A stretch of DNA of 64,000 nucleotides from Vicingus serpentipes (GTDB lineage Bacteria; Bacteroidota; Bacteroidia; Flavobacteriales_E; Vicingaceae). Below are positions 55,211 to 64,000 of the stretch, one piece after another. The translations under genes were made by a program, and so were the position numbers. The notes beneath the pieces are model-generated. The model was not told the origin of the DNA and did no database searches. It worked only from the letters and a program-made list of their open reading frames with translations. The stretch is from assembly GCF_007993035.1 (NCBI RefSeq), contig NZ_VOOS01000006.1:1-64000 (forward strand), written 5' to 3'. Within the stretch, counting starts at the first letter, position 1. Every line of letters starts with the position of its first letter.

Positions 55211-56650
55211 CTATACTACTGTTCCTATTAATGTTCCGCCTGTGCAGCTATCAATGTGTACATTTATGTAATCACCAATTTTATGATTCCCTTTTGGAAA
55301 AACAACTCCACTGTTCTGTGGAGTTCGCCCATATAAATCTTCTTTAGATTTTTTTGAATAACTTTCAATTAACACTTCATACGTTTTTCCGACATGTTGT
55401 TGGTTTCGGTATAAAGAATGTTGGTTTTGAAGTTCAATAATTTCACTCAATCTTCTTTTTTTTATTTGCTCATCAACATCATCCTCGAATTTACGTTGAG
55501 CCAATGTGTTTGGACGTTCTGAATAAGAAAACATATATGCAAAATCATATTTTACATACTCCATCATTGATAAAGTTTCTTCATGCTCATCTTCTGTTTC
55601 AGAGCAAAACCCAGCAATAATATCAGATGAAATTGAAGTGTCAGGAATGATTTTTTTAATCGTATCTATTCTACTTAAATACCATTCGCGAGTATATCCT
55701 CTATTCATTATATCTAAAACCCTAGAGCTTCCACTTTGAACAGGTAAATGAATGTAGTTGCATATGTTTTCATATTTAGCCATAATATGCAAAAATTCAT
55801 CACTAATATCTTTTGGATGAGAAGTTGAAAATCTTACCCTAAGTTTTGGACTGATTAGCGCAACTTTCTCCATCAACTGTGCAAATGTTGTACTCTTGCT
55901 TTTTTCTTCTTCACTTAGGTTTTCATAATTTTTTTTCAGTCCTTCTTCACCGTACCATAAATAGGAGTCAACGTTTTGGCCTAGTAATGTCACTTCTTTA
56001 TATCCTTCGTTAAATAGAGATTTTGCCTCATTAATTATACTTTCAGGATTTCTACTTCTTTCTCTACCTCTTGTAAAAGGAACAACACAGAATGTACACA
56101 TGTTGTCACAGCCACGAGTAATTGAAATAAAAGCTGTCACGCCATTACTTAATAATCGAACTGGATTTATGTCAGCATAAGTTTCTTCTTTCGAAAGGAT
56201 AACATTTACAGCCTTTTTTCCATCATCAACTTGATTAACAAGGTTTGGTAAATCTCGATATGCATCAGGACCAACTACAATATCAACTAATTTTTCTTCT
56301 TCTAGTAGCTTTGATTTTAATCGTTCAGCCATACATCCTAAAACACCGATAATCATTTCCGGCTTTTGCTTTTTTGCTTTGTTAAACGATTTTAAACGAT
56401 TTCTTACAGTAGTTTCTGCTTTTTCCCTTATCGAGCAAGTGTTTACAAATACAACATCAGCTTCTTCTAGGTTTCGAGTAGTTGTAAATCCTTTGTCTGT
56501 TAATATAGATGCGACTATTTCACTATCAGAAAAGTTCATCTGACAGCCATAGCTCTCAATGTATACTTTCCTTCCATCTTTATTTTTACTTTCTATAATC
56601 GTTAACGAGCCTTGAGCAGCTTCATCAATTACTTTATTTACTCCCTCCAT
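55211..56650 (-). CDS. miaB: tRNA-2-methylthio-N6-dimethylallyladenosine synthase
   Basis: Adds the 2-methylthio group to i6A37 of tRNAs reading UNN codons. A 479-residue radical-SAM methylthiotransferase: N-terminal UPF0004 domain with cluster cysteines Cys36, Cys72 and Cys106; radical-SAM CxxxCxxC at Cys181, Cys185, Cys188 (GCDNMCTFC); C-terminal TRAM domain (about 410-479). First gene of an operon that runs to secG. A promoter match lies at 56673-56705. Confidence 0.95.
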   Translation of the reverse strand: MEGVNKVIDEAAQGSLTIIESKNKDGRKVYIESYGCQMNFSDSEIVASILTDKGFTTTRNLEEADVVFVNTCSIREKAETTVRNRLKSFNKAKKQKPEMIIGVLGCMAERLKSKLLEEEKLVDIVVGPDAYRDLPNLVNQVDDGKKAVNVILSKEETYADINPVRLLSNGVTAFISITRGCDNMCTFCVVPFTRGRERSRNPESIINEAKSLFNEGYKEVTLLGQNVDSYLWYGEEGLKKNYENLSEEEKSKSTTFAQLMEKVALISPKLRVRFSTSHPKDISDEFLHIMAKYENICNYIHLPVQSGSSRVLDIMNRGYTREWYLSRIDTIKKIIPDTSISSDIIAGFCSETEDEHEETLSMMEYVKYDFAYMFSYSERPNTLAQRKFEDDVDEQIKKRRLSEIIELQNQHSLYRNQQHVGKTYEVLIESYSKKSKEDLYGRTPQNSGVVFPKGNHKIGDYINVHIDSCTGGTLIGTVV

Positions 56651-56672
56651 ATCTTATTAAAATAATAGGATG

Positions 56673-56705
56673 CAAAGTTAGTTAAAAATTAAGTTTAATG
56701 ACAAA
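56673..56705 (-). promoter_or_regulatory. Promoter of the miaB-lptE-secG operon
   Basis: On the minus strand TTTG (56705-56702), 21-bp spacer, TAACTTTG (56680-56673). Both match consensus; 22 bp before the miaB ATG. Confidence 0.65.
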
Positions 56706-56846
56706 ATGACATAACACCTTTTGAAAATTCTTTTATATTATATATAATATAAGTAGAAGATGTAAGGGCAATAATTTGGAAATGACAGATATTATTCTAT
56801 TTCTTTGTAAAATTTTTAAGTTAAAAATAGATTATCTTCTACATAT

Positions 56847-59321
56847 ATGGCAAAGAATCTTGTAATTGTTGAGTCACCCGCAAAGGCAAAAACTATTGAA
56901 AAGTTTTTAGGAAAAGATTTTACTGTGATGTCCAGTTTTGGTCATATTCGCGATTTGCCAGGTAAAAATATTTCAATAGATATTGAAAATGGATTTGAAC
57001 CTCAATACGAAATACCAACAGACAAGAAAAAACTTGTATCTGAATTAAAGAAATTAGCTAAAGCTGCTGATATGGTATGGCTAGCATCCGATGAGGATCG
57101 TGAGGGGGAAGCAATTTCATGGCATTTATTAGAAGCTTTAGGATTAAAAGAAGATAAAACAAAAAGGATAGTTTTTCATGAGATAACAAAATCTGCTATT
57201 ACTAAGGCGGTAGAGAATCCTCGAAAAATAAATAAAGATTTAGTTGATGCTCAGCAGGCTAGACGAATTCTAGATAGATTGGTAGGCTATGAACTTTCTC
57301 CAGTTTTATGGAAAAAAGTAAAACCATCATTATCTGCTGGTAGAGTTCAGTCTGTTTCTGTTCGATTAATCGTAGAAAGAGAAAGAGAGATTCAAAATTT
57401 TAACTACGAATCATCTTTTAGAGTTGTTGCTAATTTTATATTAGAAAATAAAGTTGTATTAAAAGCTGAACTTCCAAAACGATTTAAAACAAAAAAAGAA
57501 GCAGAAACATTTTTAGAAAAATGTAAGTCGGCAAATTTTAGTGTTGAAAGTTTAGAAACAAAACCTTCTAAAAAATCACCTGCAGCTCCTTTTACAACAT
57601 CTACTTTACAACAAGAAGCAAGTAGAAAATTAGGGTTTTCAGTTTCTCAAACAATGTCAGTTGCTCAGCGTTTGTATGAATCTGGGAAGATAACATATAT
57701 GAGAACAGATTCTGTTAATCTTTCTAATGAAGCAATAGGGGCAGCTAAAGCTGAAATTACTAAAGCTTACGGAAGTGAATTTTCTCAGGTGAGAAAATAT
57801 GCTACAAAATCAAAAGGAGCACAAGAAGCACACGAAGCAATTCGACCAACTTATTTTAATGCAAGTTCCATTTCAGGAGAATCTCAACAAGTTAAATTGT
57901 ATGATTTAATTTGGAAAAGAGCAATTGCATCTCAAATGAGTGATGCACAACTTGAAAAAACAACTGTAAATATAGCTATTTCTTCAGCAGATGAAAAATT
58001 TGTTGCAAGAGGAGAGGTTTTATTGTTTGAAGGGTTTTTAAAAGTTTATTTAGAATCTACAGATGATGAAAATGTGGATGAGGATAGCGGAATGTTACCT
58101 CCGTTAAAAGAAGGAGAAAATTTATTGTTAGATGAAATTGTTGCTTCTGAGCGATATACACATCACCCAGCAAGATATACTGAAGCAAGCTTAGTTCGTA
58201 AATTGGAAGAGTTAGGAATAGGAAGACCATCTACTTATGCGCCAACAATTTCAACAATTCAAAAAAGAGGATATATTGTAAAGGAGAATAGAGATGGGGA
58301 AAAAAGAAATTATACAGTTCTTACCCTTAAAAACAGCAATATTTCTGATGAAGTTAAGTCTGAAATATTTGGTGCTGAGAAAAAGAAAATGTTTCCATCT
58401 GATATTGGAACAATAGTTACAGACTTTTTAGTTGAGAATTTTAATAAAGTATTGGACTATGGATTTACAGCTAGGGTAGAAGAACAATTTGATGAAATAG
58501 CTATTGGTCAAAAAAAATGGAACAAAATGATTGAGGAGTTTTATACTCCTTTCCATAAAAATATAGAATATACACTAGAACATGCTGATAGAGCTTCAGG
58601 TGAAAGAGCTTTAGGGATAGATCCAGAATCTGGAAAGGAAGTTATTGCAAGAATTGGAAAGTTTGGAGCAATGATTCAAATAGGAAAAACAGAAGATGAG
58701 GAAAAGCCAAAGTTTGCAAGCTTACAAGGAACCCAAACAATAGAAACTATTACGCTTGAAGAAGCTCTTGAGCTATTTAAGTTTCCAAAAGCCTTAGGAA
58801 ATTTTGAAGGAGAAGAGATTGTTGTTTCTCAGGGAAGATTTGGACCTTATGTAAAATTTGCTGATAGTTTTGTTTCAATTCCCAAGGATGAAGACTTGTC
58901 ATCGGTTAATTTACAAAGAGCAATTGAATTGATAGAAGAAAAACGTAAAGCAGAAGCTCCAATTGCTAGCTATGAAAATATGCCTGTTCAAAAAGGAGTA
59001 GGAAGGTTTGGTCCTTTTATTAAATGGAACGGAATGTTTATTAACGTTAATAAGAAGTATGACTTTGATAATTTATCAAATCAAGATATTGCTCAATTGA
59101 TTGAAGATAAAAAACAAAAAGAAATAGAAAAGTACATACACAATTGGGAAGAAGAGGGGATTTCACTTCAAAAAGCAAGATGGGGAAGATTTAATCTCGT
59201 TAAAGGTAAAATTAAGGTAGAACTAGGAAAAGATACAGATGTTGAAAATTTTACTTTAGAGCAAGCTAAAAAATTAATAGAAGAAAAAACACCCAAGAAA
59301 AAGAAAGCAAAAAAGAAGTAA
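56847..59321 (+). CDS. topA: DNA topoisomerase I
   Basis: Relaxes negative supercoils through a 5'-phosphotyrosine link. The 824-residue type IA enzyme has the Toprim domain (LVIVESPAKAKTIEKFLG, ASDEDREGEAISWH), the catalytic tyrosine in KITYMRTDSVNLS, and SAGRVQSVSVRLI. The C terminus (about 590-824) has repeated KFGAM/RFGPYVKFA/RFGPFIKWN zinc-less repeats and a lysine tail (KKKKAKKK), as usual for Bacteroidota TopA. The next gene is 30 bp downstream. Confidence 0.96.
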   Translation: MAKNLVIVESPAKAKTIEKFLGKDFTVMSSFGHIRDLPGKNISIDIENGFEPQYEIPTDKKKLVSELKKLAKAADMVWLASDEDREGEAISWHLLEALGLKEDKTKRIVFHEITKSAITKAVENPRKINKDLVDAQQARRILDRLVGYELSPVLWKKVKPSLSAGRVQSVSVRLIVEREREIQNFNYESSFRVVANFILENKVVLKAELPKRFKTKKEAETFLEKCKSANFSVESLETKPSKKSPAAPFTTSTLQQEASRKLGFSVSQTMSVAQRLYESGKITYMRTDSVNLSNEAIGAAKAEITKAYGSEFSQVRKYATKSKGAQEAHEAIRPTYFNASSISGESQQVKLYDLIWKRAIASQMSDAQLEKTTVNIAISSADEKFVARGEVLLFEGFLKVYLESTDDENVDEDSGMLPPLKEGENLLLDEIVASERYTHHPARYTEASLVRKLEELGIGRPSTYAPTISTIQKRGYIVKENRDGEKRNYTVLTLKNSNISDEVKSEIFGAEKKKMFPSDIGTIVTDFLVENFNKVLDYGFTARVEEQFDEIAIGQKKWNKMIEEFYTPFHKNIEYTLEHADRASGERALGIDPESGKEVIARIGKFGAMIQIGKTEDEEKPKFASLQGTQTIETITLEEALELFKFPKALGNFEGEEIVVSQGRFGPYVKFADSFVSIPKDEDLSSVNLQRAIELIEEKRKAEAPIASYENMPVQKGVGRFGPFIKWNGMFINVNKKYDFDNLSNQDIAQLIEDKKQKEIEKYIHNWEEEGISLQKARWGRFNLVKGKIKVELGKDTDVENFTLEQAKKLIEEKTPKKKKAKKK

Positions 59322-59351
59322 TTTAATTACCGTTTATTAATAAATTCTCAG

Positions 59352-60515
59352 ATGAATTTTTCGGAATACTTAGAGCCAGTTAGTCTTGCACAAGGCGATT
59401 TAAAGTTTAATTATACTGATAATTGCTTCTTAAATTCAATTTCAACTGAAACTGATCCGGATTTAAGTCAATATAAAATTGCAATTATTGGAGTTGATGA
59501 TGATAGGGCTTCAGATAATAATAAAGGGTGTGGGTTGGCAGCAAATGAAATCCGTAAATATTTATATCGGTTAGTTCGTGTTTCTAATGACTTAAAGATA
59601 GTTGATTTAGGTAATCTAAAAAGTGGAGCTACTCTAAATGATACTTATTTTGCATTAAGTTCAATTTTAGAAGAATTGATAAAAAATAATGTTATCCCAA
59701 TCACTATAGGTGGAGGGCAGGATTTAACCTATGCTAATTTTTTGGCATACAAAAATTTAGAACAAACTGTTAATCTAGTTTCTGTAGATTCTAAATTAAA
59801 TTTAGGGGAACCTGATGAAGAAATAAATTCTAACAACTTTTTAACAAAAATCATTCTTCATCAACCAAACTTTTTATTTAATTATAGCAATATTGGTTAT
59901 CAGAGTTATTTTGTAGATAAATCTGAAATTGATTTAATGAATAAGCTATACTTCGATGTTTATAGATTGGGCCAAGTTCAGAGTAGTATTGAAGAAGTAG
60001 AGCCTATTGTAAGAAATGCAGATATGCTTAGCTTTGATGTCTCATCTATTCGTCAGTCCGAAGCCCCAGGGAATAATAATGCATCTCCAAATGGATTCTA
60101 TGGAGAGCAGGCTTGTCAAATTGCAAGATATGCAGGACTTAGTGATAAGTTAACCTCTATTGGATTTCATGAAGTAAATTCAGAGATGGATGTAAATGGC
60201 CAAACTTCACATTTGGTGGCTCAGATGATTTGGTATGTGGTAGATGGTGTAGTAAATAGAAAAAAAGATTTTCCTATTGGTTCAAGAAAAACATATACCA
60301 AATATATAGTCAATATTCAGGAAGGAGAAAATGAATTGGTTTTCTATAAGAGTGATAAAAGTGAGCGCTGGTGGATGGACGTGCCTTATCCTGCTCACCA
60401 AAAAATAAAATACGAACGACATCTTTTAGTTCCATGCTCTTATAAAGATTATCAAACAGCTTGCAATAATGAAATGCCAGATAGATGGTGGCAAACTTTT
60501 CAAAAATTACTTTAA
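59352..60515 (+). CDS. Arginase/formimidoylglutamase-fold protein with degenerate metal site
   Basis: A 387-residue protein with the arginase/agmatinase/HutG fold, but the Mn-binding residues are changed. The usual GGGHD/GGDHS is GGGQD (Gln123), the usual DAHxD is DSKLN (146-150; His and second Asp lost), and the usual FDVD is FDVS (Asp229, Ser231). PGNNNASPNGFYGEQ keeps the family's loop framework. At most two of the roughly six ligands remain, so hydrolysis of arginine or formiminoglutamate is doubtful. The C-terminal 75 residues extend beyond the fold (RWWMDVPYPAHQKIKYERH). It sits between topA and the T9SS genes; a structural role near T9SS is inferred from place only. Confidence 0.82.
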   Translation: MNFSEYLEPVSLAQGDLKFNYTDNCFLNSISTETDPDLSQYKIAIIGVDDDRASDNNKGCGLAANEIRKYLYRLVRVSNDLKIVDLGNLKSGATLNDTYFALSSILEELIKNNVIPITIGGGQDLTYANFLAYKNLEQTVNLVSVDSKLNLGEPDEEINSNNFLTKIILHQPNFLFNYSNIGYQSYFVDKSEIDLMNKLYFDVYRLGQVQSSIEEVEPIVRNADMLSFDVSSIRQSEAPGNNNASPNGFYGEQACQIARYAGLSDKLTSIGFHEVNSEMDVNGQTSHLVAQMIWYVVDGVVNRKKDFPIGSRKTYTKYIVNIQEGENELVFYKSDKSERWWMDVPYPAHQKIKYERHLLVPCSYKDYQTACNNEMPDRWWQTFQKLL

Positions 60516-60561
60516 AATCAACTTATTAACATGTAATTAACAATTAAAAGTTGAAAAAGTT

Positions 60562-60603
60562 TTTGGTAAAAATATTTTTTTATTTATCTTAGCCGACTAA
60601 GAT
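60562..60603 (+). promoter_or_regulatory. Likely promoter and start-site hairpin of the T9SS cluster
   Basis: TTTG (60562-60565), 19-bp spacer, TATCTTAG (60585-60592, one mismatch to TAnnTTTG). A 7-bp perfect hairpin ATCTTAG-CCGA-CTAAGAT (60586-60603) overlaps the -7 box. It lies about 45 bp before the porP-like ATG. Confidence 0.5.
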
Positions 60604-60646
60604 GTGTTATAACTATTATTAATTAACTAGAAAACTAGTCACAATT

Positions 60647-61603
60647 ATGAAGAAATATATTGTTTCTGCTGCTTTATTCTTTACAGGAATGGTTGCTTTT
60701 GCTCAGCAAGATGCTCAGTTCACTCAGAATATGTTTAATAAATTGAGTGTAAATCCTGGTTATGCTGGTGCTAACGGAGGTATTTGTGGAACTTTTTTAA
60801 GTAGAACACAATGGACAGGGTTTGATGGCCATCCATCAACAAATTTGTTCAGTGTTGATGCTCTATTATTTAGTAAGCATGGTGTTGGGTTGACTGTTTT
60901 TCAAGATAAGCTAGGTATTGAGACTTCTTTAGTCGCTAAACTAGCATATTCTTATCATTTAACTTTAGGGCCAGGATCTTTAGGGATTGGTGTTGAAGGT
61001 GGATATTTAAGTAAGTCTTTTGGTTCTGACTTTATAGCTGTTGATGATCCAAACTTTGATCCATCAATTCCAAATGGAGGGACTTCAGCTGGAACATTTG
61101 ATTTAGGAATGGGATTGTATTATAACATACCTAATAAAATGTATGTTGGTATTTCAACGTTGCACTTAACTGCATCTGAATTGCAAGATGTTGCTGATGG
61201 TGGCACAGGTACAGGTGCATTAAACTTTGCTCAATCTAGACATTATTATATTATGGCAGGTTATGATTGGGATATGTCAGGAGGAGCTCAAAAGTGGGTT
61301 TTAAAACCATCTATATTAGCAAAAACTGATGCAGCTTCAACTCAATTAGATATAAATGCACTTGTGATGTACAATAAATTAGTTTGGGGAGGCGTTTCTT
61401 ATAGAATCGAAGATGCAATAGCAGTGCTTGCAGGTGTAAATATTCCACAGTTACCTGGGCTTAAAATTGGAGCGTCTTATGATATTACAATGTCTAGTTT
61501 AGGTGATCATAGTAGCGGAAGTTTAGAATTTATGGTTAAATATTGTACTAATATATCTAAGCCAGCTAAAAGAGAGGTTTATCATTCAGTAAGATTTTTA
61601 TAA
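60647..61603 (+). CDS. PorP/SprF-family type IX secretion membrane protein
   Basis: A 318-residue outer-membrane protein with signal peptide MKKYIVSAALFFTGMVAFAQ. The mature N terminus QDAQFTQNMFNKLSVNPGYAGANGG is the PorP/SprF signature (Q-D-x-Q-F-x-Q-x-x-x-N-x-x-x-x-N-P-x-Y-A-G). The rest is an alternating barrel with GVGLTVFQDKLG and GVSYRIEDAIAVLAGVNI. PorP/SprF proteins work with GldK-N and type B cargo. Directly upstream of gldK, as in other Bacteroidota. Confidence 0.92.
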   Translation: MKKYIVSAALFFTGMVAFAQQDAQFTQNMFNKLSVNPGYAGANGGICGTFLSRTQWTGFDGHPSTNLFSVDALLFSKHGVGLTVFQDKLGIETSLVAKLAYSYHLTLGPGSLGIGVEGGYLSKSFGSDFIAVDDPNFDPSIPNGGTSAGTFDLGMGLYYNIPNKMYVGISTLHLTASELQDVADGGTGTGALNFAQSRHYYIMAGYDWDMSGGAQKWVLKPSILAKTDAASTQLDINALVMYNKLVWGGVSYRIEDAIAVLAGVNIPQLPGLKIGASYDITMSSLGDHSSGSLEFMVKYCTNISKPAKREVYHSVRFL

Positions 61604-61697
61604 AAATACGTAACCTTAATTAAAACTATACGTTAAAACTCAGTTTGTCGTTAACTTTAAAAACGATTTCACTACTTTATATTAAGTAGAATTAAAG

Positions 61698-61705
61698 AAG
61701 GAGGT
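61698..61705 (+). promoter_or_regulatory. Strong Shine-Dalgarno site before gldK
   Basis: AAGGAGGT, an extended anti-SD match, lies 3 bp before the gldK ATG at 61709. A 6-bp hairpin (CTACTT/AAGTAG, 61672-61689) lies just upstream. Rare strength for this window. Confidence 0.75.
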
Positions 61706-61708
61706 AAC

Positions 61709-63010
61709 ATGAAACGAATATTAATATTATTAGCAGTAGTTGTTCTTTATGCTTGTAGCAAAGGGAATGGAGAGTTGATTGGTGTGCAAGGAAGAGAGGA
61801 GTGGTATCAACCAGATCCATTTGGGATGTTATTCATACCAATGGGTAGTTATAATATGGGTCCATCAGATCAAGATGTACCATATTCTTTAACAGCACAA
61901 ACAAGAACTGTATCGGTTCAAGCATTTTATATGGATCAGACAGAAATTTCTAATAACGAATATAGACAGTTTGTTTATTGGGTAAGAGATTCTATGGCTA
62001 GAAGAATTATGGCTGAAGAAGTTGATGAAGAAGCATTTTCTATAGCAGAAAATGATTATGGAGAAGAAATTGATCCCCCATTATTAGATTGGTATACTAA
62101 ACTAAAATGGGATGAACCTGAAGCAAGAGAAGCTTTAGAACCTATGTTTTATTCTCCTGCTGAAAGATTTTATAGAAGAAGAGAGTTAGATGCTCGTAAA
62201 CTAAACTACGAGTACTATTGGATAGATTATAGAAGAGCTGCTAAAAGAGAAAGCCGTGATTCAGAAGATCATGCGTTTAGTATGGATAGATCTAAGTTTA
62301 TTATGAGAGATGTTATAAATGTTTACCCTGACACACTTGCTTGGATACATGATTTAACATACTCATTTAACGAGCCAATGACTAAAAATTATTTTTGGCA
62401 CCCGGCATATGATGATTATCCTGTTGTAGGTGTTTCATGGAAACAGGCTACTGCGTTTTGTATCTGGAGAACTCAATTATTAGAAAGTTTTTTAATTGGT
62501 AATGGCTCAGCCATAGTTAATGACTTTAGACTACCTACTGAATCGGAGTGGGAATGGGCTGCAAGAGGTGGCTTAGACTTAAGTCCTTACCCTTGGGGTG
62601 GGCCTTATATTAGAAATAGTAGAGGTTGTTTCTTAGGTAACTTCAAGCCTATGAGAGGGAACTACATAGATGATGGTGGATTCCATACTGTAAAAATTAA
62701 TTCTTACAATCCCAATGATTTTGGATTATATTGTATGGCTGGAAATGTTGCAGAGTGGACAAGTAACGCATTTGATGAGTCTGCATATAATTTTGCACAT
62801 GATTTAAATCCAGATTACATGTATGACGCTAAAGAAAATGATCCTCCTTCATTAAAAAGAAAAGTAATTAGAGGAGGTTCATGGAAAGATGTTGGGTATT
62901 ATTTACAAACATCAACAAGAACTTACGAGTATCAAGATACTGCTAAGTGTTATATTGGATTTAGATGCGTGATGACGTATTTAGGAAGAGCCAAAGACGA
63001 CAATTTATAA
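61709..63010 (+). CDS. gldK: T9SS outer-membrane lipoprotein GldK
   Basis: The T9SS ring lipoprotein (PorK). 433 residues: lipobox YAC (Cys16), then a formylglycine-generating-enzyme-like (sulfatase-modifying) domain, residues 40-425. Visible FGE features: MLFIPMGSYNMGPSD, QAFYMDQTEISNNEYRQF, YPVVGVSWKQATAFCIWR, DFRLPTESEWEWAARGG, GNVAEWTSNAFD, KVIRGGSWKD, YIGFRC. Catalytic cysteines of true FGE are not needed for its structural role. Ordered with gldL and gldM downstream, as in the gldKLMN operon. A strong Shine-Dalgarno fixes the start. Confidence 0.96.
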   Translation: MKRILILLAVVVLYACSKGNGELIGVQGREEWYQPDPFGMLFIPMGSYNMGPSDQDVPYSLTAQTRTVSVQAFYMDQTEISNNEYRQFVYWVRDSMARRIMAEEVDEEAFSIAENDYGEEIDPPLLDWYTKLKWDEPEAREALEPMFYSPAERFYRRRELDARKLNYEYYWIDYRRAAKRESRDSEDHAFSMDRSKFIMRDVINVYPDTLAWIHDLTYSFNEPMTKNYFWHPAYDDYPVVGVSWKQATAFCIWRTQLLESFLIGNGSAIVNDFRLPTESEWEWAARGGLDLSPYPWGGPYIRNSRGCFLGNFKPMRGNYIDDGGFHTVKINSYNPNDFGLYCMAGNVAEWTSNAFDESAYNFAHDLNPDYMYDAKENDPPSLKRKVIRGGSWKDVGYYLQTSTRTYEYQDTAKCYIGFRCVMTYLGRAKDDNL

Positions 63011-63061
63011 TTAGTAATTTATTAACCTATCTATATAATTAACTTTTAAAAACTAAAACTT

Positions 63062-63874
63062 ATGGGATTTGTAGAATTTTTATTTGAAACAAAAAAAGGT
63101 AAAACCGTAATGGGTATTATTTACGGTTGGGGAGGCGCAATTGTAATTATTGGTGCACTTTTTAAGATTATGCACTGGCCTGGATCTTCTTTTTTCTTAA
63201 TTGCAGGATTAGGAATTGAGGCTGCAATTTTCGCTATTTCAGCATTTGAGCCACCTCATATGGATTTGGATTGGACATTAGTATATCCTGAATTAGCTGG
63301 GATGGATGAAGGACATGGTCATGGAGGTCATTCAATCTCTAATAAACCTGTAACTGAACAATTAGATGATATGTTATCAGAAGCAAAAATTGGTCCTGAA
63401 TTAATTGAAAGTTTAGGTCAAGGATTAAGAAGTTTAAGTGATAATGCAAATAAATTATCTCAAATTTCTGACGCATCTGTTGCAACTAATGATTATACAG
63501 ATAGTTTGAAAAATGCATCAACAAAAGTTTCTGACTTAGCTGATACTTATGCTCAAGCTTCACAAGCTTTAACAGGTTTATCTGATGCAGCTCAATCTGG
63601 TTCATCTACTGGAGAAGAATTACAAAAAATGGCATCTACTTTAGAAGCTTTAAATAAATCATATGAAGTTCAACTGACAGGCTCTCAACAACAAGCTGAG
63701 ACAATGACAGCAATGTATGAAGGTATCAATACATTAATGACTAATTTATCTGATTCAGTTGAAGATACTAAGCGTTATAAAGAAAATATTTCTGAATTAT
63801 CGGTTAACTTATCTAAATTGAATACTGTTTATGGTAATATGTTAACTGCAATGAGTGTTCCAGCTGGAGCATAA
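63062..63874 (+). CDS. gldL: T9SS inner-membrane motor protein GldL
   Basis: Forms with GldM the proton-driven motor of T9SS and gliding. 270 residues: two transmembrane helices (about 17-37 and 43-63), then a long cytosolic helical part with Ala/Ser/Gln-rich coiled coil (75-265). Charged residues in the helices are retained: Lys35, His38, Glu53, Glu63, the last two spaced ten apart as in known GldL proteins. The His-rich GHGHGGHS linker (about 95-102) follows the second helix. Starts 51 bp after gldK. Confidence 0.95.
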   Translation: MGFVEFLFETKKGKTVMGIIYGWGGAIVIIGALFKIMHWPGSSFFLIAGLGIEAAIFAISAFEPPHMDLDWTLVYPELAGMDEGHGHGGHSISNKPVTEQLDDMLSEAKIGPELIESLGQGLRSLSDNANKLSQISDASVATNDYTDSLKNASTKVSDLADTYAQASQALTGLSDAAQSGSSTGEELQKMASTLEALNKSYEVQLTGSQQQAETMTAMYEGINTLMTNLSDSVEDTKRYKENISELSVNLSKLNTVYGNMLTAMSVPAGA

Positions 63875-63916
63875 TTTAATTAAATTAATTTATTAATATT
63901 TAAAATCGATTAAATT

Positions 63917-64000
63917 ATGGCTGGAGGAAAATTGCCACCAAGGCAGAAAATGATAGGTCTTATGTACCTTGTATTACTTGCGCTTCTTGCGATGAACGTT
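63917..64000 (+). CDS. gldM: 5' end of gldM (truncated by window)
   Basis: The first 28 codons encode MAGGKLPPRQKMIGLMYLVL and the start of the single transmembrane helix (LLALLAMNV), the standard GldM N terminus. The rest lies outside the window. It follows gldL by 42 bp. Confidence 0.95.
   Translation, partial: MAGGKLPPRQKMIGLMYLVLLALLAMNV

Noticed and set aside
59352-60515. Annotation as active formimidoylglutamase (hutG)
   Set aside because: Most Mn ligands are substituted, and no hut genes are nearby, so the symbol was not used.

Overview
The window is AT-rich, densely coded chromosomal DNA from a member of the Bacteroidota, most likely Flavobacteriia (order Flavobacteriales). The evidence is the type IX secretion/gliding cluster at the right edge (PorP/SprF-like, GldK, GldL, start of GldM), several secreted proteins with type A or type B T9SS C-terminal sorting domains, the bacillithiol gene bshA, the nadK-uppS-bamA-ompH-ompH-murI neighbourhood, TAnnTTTG-type -7 promoter boxes, and a near absence of Shine-Dalgarno sequences. 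No insertion sequence, phage gene, CRISPR array or rRNA operon was seen. The window looks like core chromosome with a few lineage-specific surface proteins.

Layout, left to right. 1-2.8 kb: two T9SS-exported surface proteins, the first cut by the window edge. 3-6.8 kb: a CAU-anticodon tRNA, a HAD phosphatase, mtnA and a class II aldolase (methylthioadenosine salvage), methylmalonyl-CoA epimerase and a small secreted protein. 7-12.6 kb: asnS, then a SAM-I riboswitch with its own terminator in front of a methionine synthase split into two genes. 12.6-15.9 kb: OmpA-like protein, tsaB, PrcB-like lipoprotein, a 39-residue lipoprotein and pdxJ. 15.9-26 kb: an envelope operon (CBS-ACT protein, small POTRA-barrel protein, nadK, two beta-barrel proteins, uppS, bamA, two Skp/OmpH chaperones), followed by murI. 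26-34.2 kb (mostly minus strand): bshA, a HEAT-like protein, two RemB/Wzi-like barrel proteins either side of a WecA-like transferase, an LEA2 lipoprotein and an M20 dipeptidase. 34.4-41.4 kb: a 1013-residue type B T9SS cargo with Ig-like repeats, gpmI, PhoH-like ATPase and another secreted protein. 41.5-49.3 kb: tRNA-Phe, coaX, an outer-membrane protein, a TPR protein, lptC, a small membrane protein, a CNNM/CorC-like protein and PpiD/SurA-like foldase. 49.4-56.7 kb (minus strand): beta-barrel protein, groEL, groES, secG, TPR protein, lptE, sigma-54 activator, miaB. 56.8-64 kb: topA, an arginase-fold protein with degenerate metal ligands, and the T9SS genes.

Functionally the window is dominated by envelope biogenesis: BamA, Skp, LptC, LptE, UppS, MurI, WecA-like, PpiD and SecG, feeding outer-membrane proteins and T9SS cargo. 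The most interesting points are the inactive-looking arginase-fold protein beside the T9SS core, a perfect 16-bp hairpin inside the signal-peptide codons of lptC, the SAM-I riboswitch/terminator in front of split metH, a RemB/Wzi-like gene whose signal peptide has no canonical start codon, and two genes (ompH, gldK) with strong Shine-Dalgarno sequences in a genome that otherwise lacks them. I did not find a clear anti-phage or other wholly new multi-gene system.
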